Assembly: GCF_004331685.1 (NCBI RefSeq)
Contig: NZ_SJSM01000006.1
Span: forward strand, 124,001-188,000
Origin: Pedobacter hiemivivus
GTDB lineage: Bacteria > Bacteroidota > Bacteroidia > Sphingobacteriales > Sphingobacteriaceae
Reading direction: 5' to 3'
Length of the DNA stretch: 64,000 nucleotides
Positions 52,574 to 61,839 of the stretch are shown here, piece by piece. Within the stretch, counting starts at the first letter, position 1, and every line of letters begins with the position of its first letter. The position numbers and the translations under genes are program-made. A model generated the notes under the pieces. The model worked only from the letters and a program-made list of their open reading frames with translations. It was not told the DNA's origin and made no database searches.

Positions 52574-53182
52574 TTATTCGCCCAATTTTTCGTCTATATA
52601 AGTCTCACCGTAACCACTTCCAGCCGTGTAATAACTAAAGTCCTGAGGTGCGCTAAAGTTAACCGCATTGGCAAAAGAGCCATCAGGCCTGGTCACTATT
52701 CCTTTAGGTGAAAAAAACATTTGTTTATTCTGATCCCAGGTCAGCTCTTCTGTATTAAAAGTCAGCGACTGGTTCACTACAACCACATTTCTTTTAAAAA
52801 TGGTTAGCTTTTCAGCCTCCTTCATAATGGCATAATCTGAAGTAATAGACCCAGTAATAGCCAGCTTGTCATCCAGAAATTGAATCTTTACGCCTTTTGG
52901 CATCTCCTGAAACATGGCACCACTTGCGGGGGTAATCTTATCCAGTACAGGGGCAAATCCTTTGGCCTTAACTTTTGCAGAATCACTATAAATAATCTCT
53001 ACACCGAGGGTCCTGTTCGTATCCAGACTAACTTTTTTTGAAAGTTTTGCTACCTTTTTCAGATCATCATCGCCACATGAGCTCAGAGAAAGCTGAACAA
53101 CACAAAGCATTGCTATACAAAAAACCATACCCGGACTTTTCATCCAGGTATGTGTATTTTTTAATGCTGATAAAGCTTTCAT
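52574..53182 (-). CDS. lptC: LptC-like LPS export periplasmic protein
   Basis: The 202-residue protein has a membrane-anchor or lipoprotein-like start (CIAMLCVVQLSLSSCGDDD) and an LptC/OstA-like beta-jellyroll region: LGVEIIYSDSAKVKAKGFAP, GVKIQFLDDKLAITGSITSD, and ELTWDQNKQMFFSPKGIVTR. LptC passes LPS from the LptBFG pump to LptA. The gene lies between a membrane porin-like gene and the foldase gene, a common order in Bacteroidota. The start is uncertain (inner ATGs at residues 14 and 18). Confidence 0.85.
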   Translation of the reverse strand: MKALSALKNTHTWMKSPGMVFCIAMLCVVQLSLSSCGDDDLKKVAKLSKKVSLDTNRTLGVEIIYSDSAKVKAKGFAPVLDKITPASGAMFQEMPKGVKIQFLDDKLAITGSITSDYAIMKEAEKLTIFKRNVVVVNQSLTFNTEELTWDQNKQMFFSPKGIVTRPDGSFANAVNFSAPQDFSYYTAGSGYGETYIDEKLGE

Positions 53183-53200
53183 AAACTTATTATGAGTTCA

Positions 53201-54499
53201 TTAGTCAAACTTGAATCGCTTAAACCAAGTATCGTTAAGTGTAATTCCTAAATGAAAATTAATATAATTTTCCTGAACCAGACCATTGGTCAATGTTCCT
53301 CTCCTACCCAGTTCCGTTGTAAAATTAAGTTTACTAACCGCAAATCTGGTATATCCAAGCGGAAGGCCTAGACCAAAAGTAACGGCCATTTGTTTAATAT
53401 CCTGATCTTTTACATTGATATAGGTCTTATCATAAGCAAAACCTAATCTATAGTCTACTCTGTTAAAGTAACTTCCAATTGAGGTTATATCTGGCGTAAG
53501 CTGTCCACCTATTGAAGCTCCCCAACTGTCATTAAGACCGTTGTTCACCCCATCAATACTCAATTTAGACCAGTTTCCCATTCTATAATCTGCACCGATC
53601 AACCATTTGTTATCTTTCTGTATGCTAATTCCAAAATTATGAACTAAAGGCAGTTTTAACTTTGCAGAACCGTTTTCAACAAAAATCGGCGTATCAATAG
53701 CTGTTCCTTCTTCTCCAGTGCTCTGTCTAAGATATCTTGTTACCAAAAACGTCCTTTTAGAGTTTATTGAAGATGGTGAAGAGCCTGAATAACCGATTGT
53801 GATGCGGCTTTTAAGGCTTAATGGAATCTCATATTGAGCGCCATAAGAGAAACCAATACCACCGATACTATTTTTTTCCTGTTGCTTGGTGTTCACAGAT
53901 CCGATACTTTGTAGTTCTAATCCGCGGTTCTCCACCATGTTTCCAAAAATGTATTCTACGTTTACACCTACTCTAAAGTGATCACCAAATTGCTGACCAA
54001 TTCCCATGTAAGCTTTTGTCAATCCACCTTCTCCGGAAAACAGCCTAGTCACGGAATTGGTATCATTGTCCAATTTTCCGGTATTGCTATTCTCATACCC
54101 AAGTTCTGTGTATGGCAACAAACCAAAGCTCAGTCCTGTACGGCCCGCTTTAATTGGAAAAGCAAGGGCTACATGGTTTAAAGTAGCATTAAAGCTACCT
54201 TCACTAGCGTTATCTCTCTTCAAAGTCTTAAGTGTTCCGGTCAGCCCCATATCAACTGTTGCTGATGTAATGCCCGAATAAGTTGCCGGATTCTGCATGT
54301 TGATATTGTTGAAATACATGCTAGGTTTGAAAACGCCTGTAGAGATGCCGCCCATTGCCCTAAACTGAGGCAACAACAACCCTTTAACATTTCCAAGACC
54401 ATATCTCGAATATGGTGATTGTGAAGTAACCTGTGCCTTTACAGTAGCACTGGTTAACAAGATCATAACGGCTACTATATAATTAATTTTTTTGTACAT
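53201..54499 (-). CDS. Outer-membrane beta-barrel protein of unknown transport role
   Basis: I chose the ATG at 54499 (MYKKINYIVAVMILLTSATV), giving a clear signal peptide and 432 residues; it overlaps the end of coaX by 17 bp. The mature start SQSPYSRYGLGNVKG is typical of a Bacteroidota FadL/PorV-like barrel, with alternating strands such as VGVNVEYIFGNMVENRGLEL and a final strand NFHLGITLNDTWFKRFKF. The role is unknown; its place next to lptC suggests an envelope function. Confidence 0.75.
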   Translation of the reverse strand: MYKKINYIVAVMILLTSATVKAQVTSQSPYSRYGLGNVKGLLLPQFRAMGGISTGVFKPSMYFNNINMQNPATYSGITSATVDMGLTGTLKTLKRDNASEGSFNATLNHVALAFPIKAGRTGLSFGLLPYTELGYENSNTGKLDNDTNSVTRLFSGEGGLTKAYMGIGQQFGDHFRVGVNVEYIFGNMVENRGLELQSIGSVNTKQQEKNSIGGIGFSYGAQYEIPLSLKSRITIGYSGSSPSSINSKRTFLVTRYLRQSTGEEGTAIDTPIFVENGSAKLKLPLVHNFGISIQKDNKWLIGADYRMGNWSKLSIDGVNNGLNDSWGASIGGQLTPDITSIGSYFNRVDYRLGFAYDKTYINVKDQDIKQMAVTFGLGLPLGYTRFAVSKLNFTTELGRRGTLTNGLVQENYINFHLGITLNDTWFKRFKFD

Positions 54500-55235
54500 A
54501 TTCAAATGCAATAACTTCATTTAATCCTTTTAATACCAAATACGGATCATGTGTAATTTGAGGCGCAAAGATGCTGTTTTTTAATTGTTCTAGCAAAAAA
54601 GCTGCATTACCCCCTGTCAACAATACCGTCAGGCCTTTATTTTCTTTATTATAAGCCGATATGAAACCCTCGACTTCGTTTATTACTCCTTGTAAAACAC
54701 CATTTTTGATCGCCGAATTGGTATCCGTACCTTTAGGTATTTCTGCCTCCTGCTCCCATTTTACCAATGGCAATCTGCCTGTAAAATGATGAAGCGCTTT
54801 AAAACGCATATCAATCCCTAAACTAATGCTCCCGCCAAAATACTCGCTATTGCTGTTCAGTAAATCATAAGTAATACATGTTCCTGAATCGATCATCAAA
54901 CAATTTTGTCCGGGGTAGCAGCGATTGGCGGCTATTACTTTAGCCCATCTGTCTAAGCCCAATGTAGAAAGTGTTTGATAATTATTCTTTATTCCCGTAT
55001 TGATGCTGGTAGAAAATGGGATGTAATTTGTGTTTGATTGCAAAACATGAATTACGTCTAATAAATCTTCACTAACACTGGAAATAGATGAATTAACTAT
55101 ATGGTATTGTTTTATGAGGTTGATCAGTTCAGCAGGTACAATTTCTTTAAGAACCTGGTAGTTAACCATTGTTTTTTCATCAAAAACAGCCAGTTTACTA
55201 TTTGTATTACCTATATCTATAACCAGATTATGCAT
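54483..55235 (-). CDS. coaX: Type III pantothenate kinase
   Basis: The 250-residue enzyme phosphorylates pantothenate, the first step of coenzyme A synthesis. It has the ASKHA motifs NLVIDIGNTNSKLAVFDE at the start, STLGLDRWAKVIAAN, CLMIDSGTCITYDLL with the catalytic Asp, and LTGGNAAFL near the end. I chose ATG 55235 (MHNLVIDIG). The genes coaX, the barrel protein and lptC overlap or nearly touch. Confidence 0.95.
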   Translation of the reverse strand: MHNLVIDIGNTNSKLAVFDEKTMVNYQVLKEIVPAELINLIKQYHIVNSSISSVSEDLLDVIHVLQSNTNYIPFSTSINTGIKNNYQTLSTLGLDRWAKVIAANRCYPGQNCLMIDSGTCITYDLLNSNSEYFGGSISLGIDMRFKALHHFTGRLPLVKWEQEAEIPKGTDTNSAIKNGVLQGVINEVEGFISAYNKENKGLTVLLTGGNAAFLLEQLKNSIFAPQITHDPYLVLKGLNEVIAFEYVQKN

Positions 55236-55309
55236 TAACGGCTCCAAAGTTCATTGCACAAAGCTATCAATCTTTAGCTAGTTTCAAGGTTTCAAATTGT
55301 TAAAAAAAG

Positions 55310-56290
55310 TTAAACAAACAAAAAGTATTGAATGGCGAAAACCAGGATCAGGAACAGACTTTCATAAAACCATCTCTTTTTTGCATTTGAAAAATAATAA
55401 GCAAGCAATACGGCACCCGAAGGCACGCACAATAAGAAGTGATATAATCTGAAATCAGGTTTGGTATAAAAGCTGGCAATGCTAACGATGAACATAAAAA
55501 ATAACAGCTGAAATGCTTTACGGGTGCTGATAAAGCTCCTGAAAAAATTCTCTCTCAATTGAAGTACCGCCAAAACCATCATGACCAAAACAGGCACCAA
55601 CACTAAATAGTCGTTATAATTGATCTTAAAAACTGACGGAAATTTATTACCAAGTGGCAGCCATATCTTGTAAAACATGGACAAACTATCGTTCCAGTAA
55701 TAAAATACACCTACAAAAAAGAAAATGGTTAAGAATCCCACCAAGCCAGATACCCACTCGCGCCAGTTAAAGGATCTGTATAGCAGTAAGGCCAGCCAAA
55801 TCATCACCAGCATCACGATAAAGGGGAAGTAGATCAATGTTCCAATGGCGATGATCATCCCAATATCTAACATAATCATGATCGCATTTGGCGATTTGCC
55901 AATCTTCAAAAACTTATCCATCATCCAGATGACCAGAAAATTACAGATCAATGTAGGACTCAATACCAAAAAAGGCATAAATAAACTTGCGCCAGTAATG
56001 TACATCAGGGCGGGTAAAAACCCCGGGCGATTCAATAAGCCATGATTATTTACCATTCGGTTGAACAGAATGGCTTGGACATAAATCAAAATGCCCGCAA
56101 AAAAAACGTTGCTTACCGGAGAAAAGAAACTTTGTACCGGTATTTTAATAAAGAACCGGGTATAAGATTCTAAAAACTCGAAATTCAGTTGAGGTGGAAG
56201 GTCTGCAAAAATAGCCATGCGCATAAAAAAAGTATATGCGAATAGCAGGAGCAGGTTTATGGGGTTTAAATTTCTAAATTGATTGATCAT
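55310..56290 (-). CDS. DUF6427-like integral membrane protein
   Basis: The 326-residue protein begins MINQFRNLNPINLLLLFAYT and has about eight or nine hydrophobic helices with few charged residues between (FLVIWMMDKFLKIGKSPNAI; MIIAIGTLIYFPFIVMLVMI; LLFFMFIVSIASFYTKPDFR). The start and pattern fit the Bacteroidota DUF6427 membrane family. No catalytic motif is visible. It lies between the glycosyltransferase and coaX genes. Confidence 0.72.
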   Translation of the reverse strand: MINQFRNLNPINLLLLFAYTFFMRMAIFADLPPQLNFEFLESYTRFFIKIPVQSFFSPVSNVFFAGILIYVQAILFNRMVNNHGLLNRPGFLPALMYITGASLFMPFLVLSPTLICNFLVIWMMDKFLKIGKSPNAIMIMLDIGMIIAIGTLIYFPFIVMLVMIWLALLLYRSFNWREWVSGLVGFLTIFFFVGVFYYWNDSLSMFYKIWLPLGNKFPSVFKINYNDYLVLVPVLVMMVLAVLQLRENFFRSFISTRKAFQLLFFMFIVSIASFYTKPDFRLYHFLLCVPSGAVLLAYYFSNAKKRWFYESLFLILVFAIQYFLFV

Positions 56291-56319
56291 GCCGCTTTAC
56301 GAAAGCAAAGTAAAGCAAA

Positions 56320-57306
56320 TTATCTGGCAAACTGCTTGACAACTTTATCAATTACGGCTGCCGTTTCATCTGGAAAATCAAACTGATGTTCCTGCGGCCG
56401 GTTTACCCAATCTTTAATTATTGGCAGCCAATTCTTATTGCTGGCCCAAATTACGGGCAGACCAAATTGTTTAAGGGCGTAAGCATTGCACTGTTGTTCG
56501 TACTGAAATTTCATTGGTGCAACCAACAATTTCTTTCCCAGGAAAAGTGCTTCTGCAGGCCCTTCAAATCCACCGCCTGTAAATAATCCTTCACAAGAAG
56601 CGAGACTTTTATTAAACAATTCGTTGTTTATTGGGCTAACATTTACATTCCCATCTACATAACTCTGCTTGCAATGTTTAGAAAACACTTCCCAGTTTAC
56701 ATGAGGAATTTGTTTTAGCAATGGAACCAGAGACTGATCATCTATTGCAGGTAAGTATACTGTATAATGGCCCAGATTGGTGGTCAGCATATTTCTGATC
56801 TCTGCTCTGATGACTGGTGTGTGAATAAAATCATCATACGTGTCAAAATGAAAACCTACATAATGTGTAGCTGGAGCATAATATTTCATCACCAACTGTG
56901 CCCAATCAATACTTTTAGGTTTTGGAACTCTGCGGGATTGAAAAGATGCCTGATGACTAAGGCCAACACTTTCTATCCCTTTGGTTTTACAGGCCCATGC
57001 GGTTACCGGCTCAAAATCATTAAGGATCAGATTATAATCTTTAAGGGGTATCTGGCGCATATCTTTTACAAATTGCGGCAGATCCATAGACTTCCAGGTT
57101 TCGTAATGATTTACACCGCCTTTTTTTCCAAAAATAAAACTAAAGCCATGCAGCTGATACTTTACTTCCTGGGTCAATTTCACATCTGCCTGTGTCCCGC
57201 TAATCAATAGATCCACATCGCCATATTGTTGTAATAGGGGCACAATCTCCCTTGCGCGACTAACGTGGCCATTGCCTGTACCTTGTATGGCATAAAGTAT
57301 CTTCAT
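56320..57306 (-). CDS. Glycosyltransferase-like protein (GT-B fold)
   Basis: The 328-residue protein starts MKILYAIQGTGNGHVSRARE, the glycine-rich loop of MurG/MJ1255-type GT-B enzymes, and near the end has GLFTGGGFEGPAEALFLGKK, the typical nucleotide-sugar binding region. The donor and acceptor are unknown. I chose ATG 57306 over 57312, as the motif begins there. The next gene upstream is an LpxH-like phosphoesterase, so a lipid or cell-surface glycan substrate is possible. Confidence 0.82.
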   Translation of the reverse strand: MKILYAIQGTGNGHVSRAREIVPLLQQYGDVDLLISGTQADVKLTQEVKYQLHGFSFIFGKKGGVNHYETWKSMDLPQFVKDMRQIPLKDYNLILNDFEPVTAWACKTKGIESVGLSHQASFQSRRVPKPKSIDWAQLVMKYYAPATHYVGFHFDTYDDFIHTPVIRAEIRNMLTTNLGHYTVYLPAIDDQSLVPLLKQIPHVNWEVFSKHCKQSYVDGNVNVSPINNELFNKSLASCEGLFTGGGFEGPAEALFLGKKLLVAPMKFQYEQQCNAYALKQFGLPVIWASNKNWLPIIKDWVNRPQEHQFDFPDETAAVIDKVVKQFAR

Positions 57307-57335
57307 CCGCACCGAATATCTGTAATTTTTAGGCT

Positions 57336-58190
57336 TTAGGCAATTTCTAATTTAATCTTTTGCAATAGGATATTGATATTGAGTTTGCTATGTAGGTCAT
57401 CCCCGTCAGACAATTCTCCTTCTTCTACCTCATCCTTTTGAAAGTTTTCCTGTTCGTATTTAAAGATCTTCCAGGAGTTATCATAATACTCAAGTGCAGT
57501 AAGGTTTTCCACCCAATCACCACTATTCAAATAAGTTACCGCGCCATTCTCCGTAGCGATTGTTCTCATTTCAGGCTGATGAATGTGTCCACAAACTACG
57601 TATTCATATCCCTTTTCCGCAGCCAGCTCGGCCGCTGTATTTTCAAAACCATTGATAAACTTTACCGCGTCTTTAAACTTTGCCTTAATCCGTTTAGAGA
57701 AACTCATTTTTTCTCGTCCCATAAGCACCAGACACCAATTTACCATACTATTAATTAGGATGAGTGTATCATAGCCCACCGCTCCTAACTTGGCCAGCCA
57801 TTTGGAATGCTGCATGGTTACATCAAATATATCACCATGAAAAAACCAGGCTTTTTTGCCATCTAACTCTACAACTAATTTATTTTGCAAGTGAAATGTT
57901 CCCATATGCATATCTGCGAATTTCCGCAGCAGCTCGTCATGGTTACCCGTAAGGTAATAAACAGGCACGCCTTCCACCACAAACTTCATTAGCTTCCTAA
58001 CTACTTTCATGTGGGTTTCGGGCCAGTATCTTTTGCTAAACTGCCAGATATCGATGATGTCGCCATTTAAAACCAGCATTTTGGGTTTAATACTTTTAAG
58101 GTATTTCAACAATTCCTTAGCATGGCAACCGTAAGTACCTAAATGTACATCAGAGATTACGGCGATATCAACTTCTCTTTTTGGCGTCAT
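57336..58190 (-). CDS. LpxH-like metallophosphoesterase
   Basis: The 284-residue protein has all the calcineurin-type metal motifs: VISDVHLG, LVLNGDIIDIW, YLTGNHDELL, WFFHGDIFD and VVCGHIHQPE. It resembles UDP-2,3-diacylglucosamine diphosphatase, which makes lipid X in lipid A synthesis, but is longer than the usual enzyme. I chose ATG 58190 (MTPKREVDIAV). It is followed by the glycosyltransferase gene after 29 bp. Confidence 0.85.
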   Translation of the reverse strand: MTPKREVDIAVISDVHLGTYGCHAKELLKYLKSIKPKMLVLNGDIIDIWQFSKRYWPETHMKVVRKLMKFVVEGVPVYYLTGNHDELLRKFADMHMGTFHLQNKLVVELDGKKAWFFHGDIFDVTMQHSKWLAKLGAVGYDTLILINSMVNWCLVLMGREKMSFSKRIKAKFKDAVKFINGFENTAAELAAEKGYEYVVCGHIHQPEMRTIATENGAVTYLNSGDWVENLTALEYYDNSWKIFKYEQENFQKDEVEEGELSDGDDLHSKLNINILLQKIKLEIA

Positions 58191-58371
58191 TCTTTTCAAG
58201 CAATACTTTTCTACTTTACAAAGATGCAAGCGTCAAATTAACAAGGCGTTAAGTAATCGTTAAATCCTTCAAAAGTTGATTTTTTTCAAATTTTTATCGG
58301 AGGATTTTCAGCCCGGTTAGCCACAATTACTAGGGCTTTACTATTGCAGCTCTAGTACACTTGTTTCAATT

Positions 58372-58476
58372 GGGTTTTTCCGAACGAGGTGCGAAGGAGG
58401 TACGAAGCGGAGTCGACTCAATAACGAGTTTGTATAAAGCGACGGTACCACGATCTTACAAGCGTCGTAGAAACCC
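58372..58476. ncRNA. Structured GC-richer intergenic element of unknown type
   Basis: GGGTTT (58372-58377) pairs with AAACCC (58471-58476). Inside are a hairpin ACTC/GAGT (58416-58429) and a longer one CGACG/CGTCG (58440-58467). The first part is a run of purine-rich units (CGAACGAGGTGCGAAGGAGG, TACGAAGCGG). The local base content is unlike the AT-rich flanks. It may be an RNA gene, a repeat or the trace of a mobile element. Confidence 0.4.
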
Positions 58477-58579
58477 GAAAACGATCCGAAAAATTCGTTG
58501 ATTTTTGCTGTTTTAGCAATTGGAACTTAAATATAGCATAAATAAAATTATCAGCAAACCTGCTATGCCTTACGACATA

Positions 58580-58627
58580 AAAAAAGCGGTTGCATCATCT
58601 TTTCTTCGATGATACAACCTCTTTTTT
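58580..58627. terminator. Two-way terminator after the yfhO-type gene
   Basis: AAAAAAGcGGTTGcATCATC pairs with GATGATaCAACCtCTTTTTT around an 8-base loop, with T-runs on both strands. It lies about 60 bp downstream of the stop codon at 58686. Confidence 0.8.
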
Positions 58628-58685
58628 GTACGTCCGTCATTCTGAATTTATTTCAGAATCTCGCACCAATTATTCAAATAATATG

Positions 58686-61181
58686 CTAAGCAGCTTTTTT
58701 CTTTTTGTTTTCCGTATAAAATGCATAACCTAAACCTGCAACCAATAAAATTGATCCGATTAATGAGATCCATTCTCCTGTATAGTAAGCTACTGGCTCA
58801 AACTTAAATTCTACTTTGTGGTTACCAGCTTCAAGTTGTGCTGCACGTAACACGTAATCTGCTCTAAAATAAGGCTTCTTCACACCATCCACATACATGT
58901 TCCATCCTTTATCATAATAGATCTCAGAGAACACCGCGATAACGTCTGTAGGCGCACTATAAGTATACACAAGGTGATCTGGGTTGTAACTCTCCTGTTT
59001 AATCAGTGCGCCAGTACCTGGGCCTAAACGCTTCTCATCAATCATGTTTTTATACTTCACGTCAACAATCGCTTCTTGCTTCGGGTCGAAACTGCTAATT
59101 GCTTTCATTTCCTCATCAGCATCTTTTGCAAACTGAACATGTGGTACAATCCAGGCATGTCCCGCAGCAGTAGCATTACGCTGCATTTTGTAAGAACCGT
59201 TCTGCTGATCCTGGGTGATGATGTACTTGGTATTTAACATATCCAACACGTCCTGGTTGATGCTTTTAGAAAACTGGTGATCAATTAACTCCTGGTAGCG
59301 TTTTAATTTAGCCGCATGATATCCACCAATTGTTTTATGGAATGCTGAGGCACTCGCATCAGAGAAAGTATTAATGGTAAGGTCTAATACTCTAAAATCA
59401 GGATCTTTATCAGCAGCAATAAACGTATCTACATCTCTTGCTTGATAATGATTGGCTAAATCACTTTTGCTTGAAAAATTGGCATTGTTCAAATAACGAC
59501 GATCCACTTGCCACATATCGATCAACACGGCTAAGGTCAATAAACCAAATGCCAGTTGCATATTCATTTTTTTAGTAATGAATGCCCAAACCAACACAAA
59601 ACCAACTGCGATAAAAATGAATGAACGAATCGCATCTGCACGAGCTATAGAGATTCTGTCCTCGATCAATGCATTGGCAATTTTATGTGCCAGCGCAGCA
59701 TTATTTTGCAAACTCTGCGTTAATGCCTGCACCATCTGCTGATGGTTTTCTGTAGTAAAACTGAAAAACAAAGTCGGTGCTATCGCCACGATTAAGGCAA
59801 AGCCACCTGTAATACCAGCAGACCATTGTAATTTTTTAATTAATATTTTTTGATCAATCTTACCGTCCTGTACCTCTTTCAAAGCAAGTATAGCTAGTAA
59901 TGGCACCATCAATCCAACTACAGCTAAAATAGATTCAACGGCTCTGAACTTGTTGTACAATGGGAAATAATCGAAGAACAAGTTTGACAACATCGGGAAG
60001 TTTTTACCGAAAGACAATAGGATGAACAACACTGTTGTAGCCAATATCCACCACTTTAAGTGGCTCCTTACGATAAATAATCCGAATACAAACAGGAAGC
60101 ACATAATGGCCCCGAAGTAATATCCACCAGAAGTCCCAGGTTTTTCGCCCCAATACTGCTGCATATTTAAACTTTGTGCCAATTGCTGAATAGCCTGGGT
60201 AGTTTGGTTAGGATCACCACCTGTAACCTCTGATATAGCCTTGTACATATGGCTTTCAGGCTTAACCAATTCATTTATGCTGGTCGCCCCACCATACAAG
60301 TCAGGAACTAAAAAGGTAAAACTTTCACCAACGCCCTGACTCCAGCCAAAAGCATATTCTTTTGCCTTGGCATTGTTATCAGTACCACCCGCAGCCGGAG
60401 CTGTTAGGTTAGGTTTACCTCTATTGGTTTCAGCAGCATACTCAGCTGTAGTCCACAATACACTTGCATTTACCATCACAGCGACAAGCAATGCGCCCGC
60501 TAGCACTCCGATAGCCTTGCCTAATGCAGGAAGTGTTTTTGCTTTATAGGCTTGATAAATTTCGATTCCCATAAAAATAAGGACAGATAGGAACAGATAA
60601 TAAGCCATCTGTATGTGATTGGCCCTAACCAATAAGGCGAGGAACAATGCGGTCAACGATCCGCCAACCAAGTACCGCCCACGTAAGGTCAGGATAAACC
60701 CTGCTATGATGGGCGCAAAAAATCCAATTGCAAGGGCCTTATTATTGTGCCCGGCACCTATGAGCACAAAATTATATAGTGTAAAGGCAAATGCAATTGC
60801 ACCTGCCGCGGCAAGCCATGGATTTGCTTTTAATACGATGAATAAGAAATAAGCTCCGGTTAACAGCAGTAAAACCGTACCGACCGGACTCGGCAGCGTG
60901 CTTGTTATAAATCTGATTCCGTAGGTAGCTCCATTGTAAGCATACTGAGTCCAAATCTGATAAGCTGGCATTCCACCAAACATTTGATTGGTCCATAAAG
61001 GAGCCTTACCGTCTTTATCCTTGTACTCCATGATCTCCTTTTGCATGGCCTTAGCAGCCACTACATCACTTTGAAAGGGAACCTTGCCTTGGAAGACAGG
61101 ACTGAAATAGACGAAACAGATGATTACAAAAAATCCAAATATGGCCAGATGAATGCCATTCGCTTTTAACCAGTTATTCAT
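58686..61181 (-). CDS. YfhO family membrane protein
   Basis: The 831-residue protein has about 12 to 14 membrane helices in the first 560 residues (GIHLAIFGFFVIICFVYFSP at the start) and a large soluble C-terminal part ending in one more helix (WISLIGSILLVAGLGYAFYT). The pattern GKVPFQSDVVAAKAMQKEIM, NQMFGGMPAYQIWT and VLDLTINTFSDASASAFHKT is typical of Bacteroidota YfhO proteins, thought to act in glycosylation of lipid-linked polymers (GT-C-like). The substrate is unknown. It is flanked by a terminator downstream. Confidence 0.88.
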   Translation of the reverse strand: MNNWLKANGIHLAIFGFFVIICFVYFSPVFQGKVPFQSDVVAAKAMQKEIMEYKDKDGKAPLWTNQMFGGMPAYQIWTQYAYNGATYGIRFITSTLPSPVGTVLLLLTGAYFLFIVLKANPWLAAAGAIAFAFTLYNFVLIGAGHNNKALAIGFFAPIIAGFILTLRGRYLVGGSLTALFLALLVRANHIQMAYYLFLSVLIFMGIEIYQAYKAKTLPALGKAIGVLAGALLVAVMVNASVLWTTAEYAAETNRGKPNLTAPAAGGTDNNAKAKEYAFGWSQGVGESFTFLVPDLYGGATSINELVKPESHMYKAISEVTGGDPNQTTQAIQQLAQSLNMQQYWGEKPGTSGGYYFGAIMCFLFVFGLFIVRSHLKWWILATTVLFILLSFGKNFPMLSNLFFDYFPLYNKFRAVESILAVVGLMVPLLAILALKEVQDGKIDQKILIKKLQWSAGITGGFALIVAIAPTLFFSFTTENHQQMVQALTQSLQNNAALAHKIANALIEDRISIARADAIRSFIFIAVGFVLVWAFITKKMNMQLAFGLLTLAVLIDMWQVDRRYLNNANFSSKSDLANHYQARDVDTFIAADKDPDFRVLDLTINTFSDASASAFHKTIGGYHAAKLKRYQELIDHQFSKSINQDVLDMLNTKYIITQDQQNGSYKMQRNATAAGHAWIVPHVQFAKDADEEMKAISSFDPKQEAIVDVKYKNMIDEKRLGPGTGALIKQESYNPDHLVYTYSAPTDVIAVFSEIYYDKGWNMYVDGVKKPYFRADYVLRAAQLEAGNHKVEFKFEPVAYYTGEWISLIGSILLVAGLGYAFYTENKKKKAA

Positions 61182-61288
61182 TAAGGTTTGTTTAAGATTA
61201 AACTAACCCCAAACTTAGATAAAATGATTTATTTTTATCAGCGTACGAGAATTTTTTTAAAAAAAATATTTAGCGGAGTAAAGCGCGG

Positions 61289-61537
61289 CTATTTTACCTC
61301 TTCGTAATCTACAAAATCTCCAAGATTATCGGATTTCCCGGTCTTATCTTTTGGTGGCATATAATCAATGGAGATTGATCCTTCTGGTTTGGCATTCTGT
61401 TGTCTTGCCTGCTTCTCAGCCTGCTGCTGAACCTTGCTAAACAAGTTCCTCAACACCAAAGGAAATACCAAACGAATGATAACGCGGATGATGTAAAGTA
61501 TTAGTAAAGTGATTAATATGAATTTTATAATTCCCAT
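61289..61537 (-). CDS. DUF4834 family small membrane protein
   Basis: The 82-residue protein has one N-terminal membrane helix (IKFILITLLILYIIRVIIRL), a basic region, a Gln-rich stretch (KVQQQAEKQARQQN) and an acidic end (GDFVDYEEVK). It matches the short Bacteroidota DUF4834 proteins. Role unknown. Confidence 0.8.
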   Translation of the reverse strand: MGIIKFILITLLILYIIRVIIRLVFPLVLRNLFSKVQQQAEKQARQQNAKPEGSISIDYMPPKDKTGKSDNLGDFVDYEEVK

Positions 61538-61629
61538 TTTCTTATTTTAACTTTTATAATAGACGGAGTTGAAATCTTAATATTACAGCACCGTTCTGTT
61601 TATTGCATAGCAATTACAATACCATCGGC

Positions 61630-61830
61630 TTAATTGTCATCCACAATAGCGGCTACCCTGCCTATTTGTCCATCTTCCAGCCTCACCTTAATGCCACGTG
61701 AGTGAAATGATGCCGAAGTAAGCAAATTTGCAACTATGCCTCTTGTTAATTTTCCGCTTCTCTGGTCCTTTTTAAGGATAATGTCCACTTCTAACCCTGG
61801 ATATATATCCTGTCTGCTCTTTCCGTCCAT
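61630..61830 (-). CDS. YwbE family protein
   Basis: The 66-residue protein matches the YwbE/DUF2196 family: MDGKSRQDIYPGLEVDIILK, then KDQRSGKLTRGIVANLLTSA and GIKVRLEDGQIGRVAAIV. The fold is a small beta barrel of unknown role. It starts 9 bp after the uvrB stop codon, so it is probably read together with uvrB. Confidence 0.88.
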   Translation of the reverse strand: MDGKSRQDIYPGLEVDIILKKDQRSGKLTRGIVANLLTSASFHSRGIKVRLEDGQIGRVAAIVDDN

Positions 61831-61839
61831 TATACAAAG

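Larger units (their letters stand above)
58191..58685. other. Long intergenic stretch
   Basis: These 495 bp hold no gene that I can support. They contain the structured element at 58372-58476 and the terminator at 58580-58627. The first 180 bp should include the promoter of the phosphoesterase gene, but I see no clear box. Confidence 0.6.
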
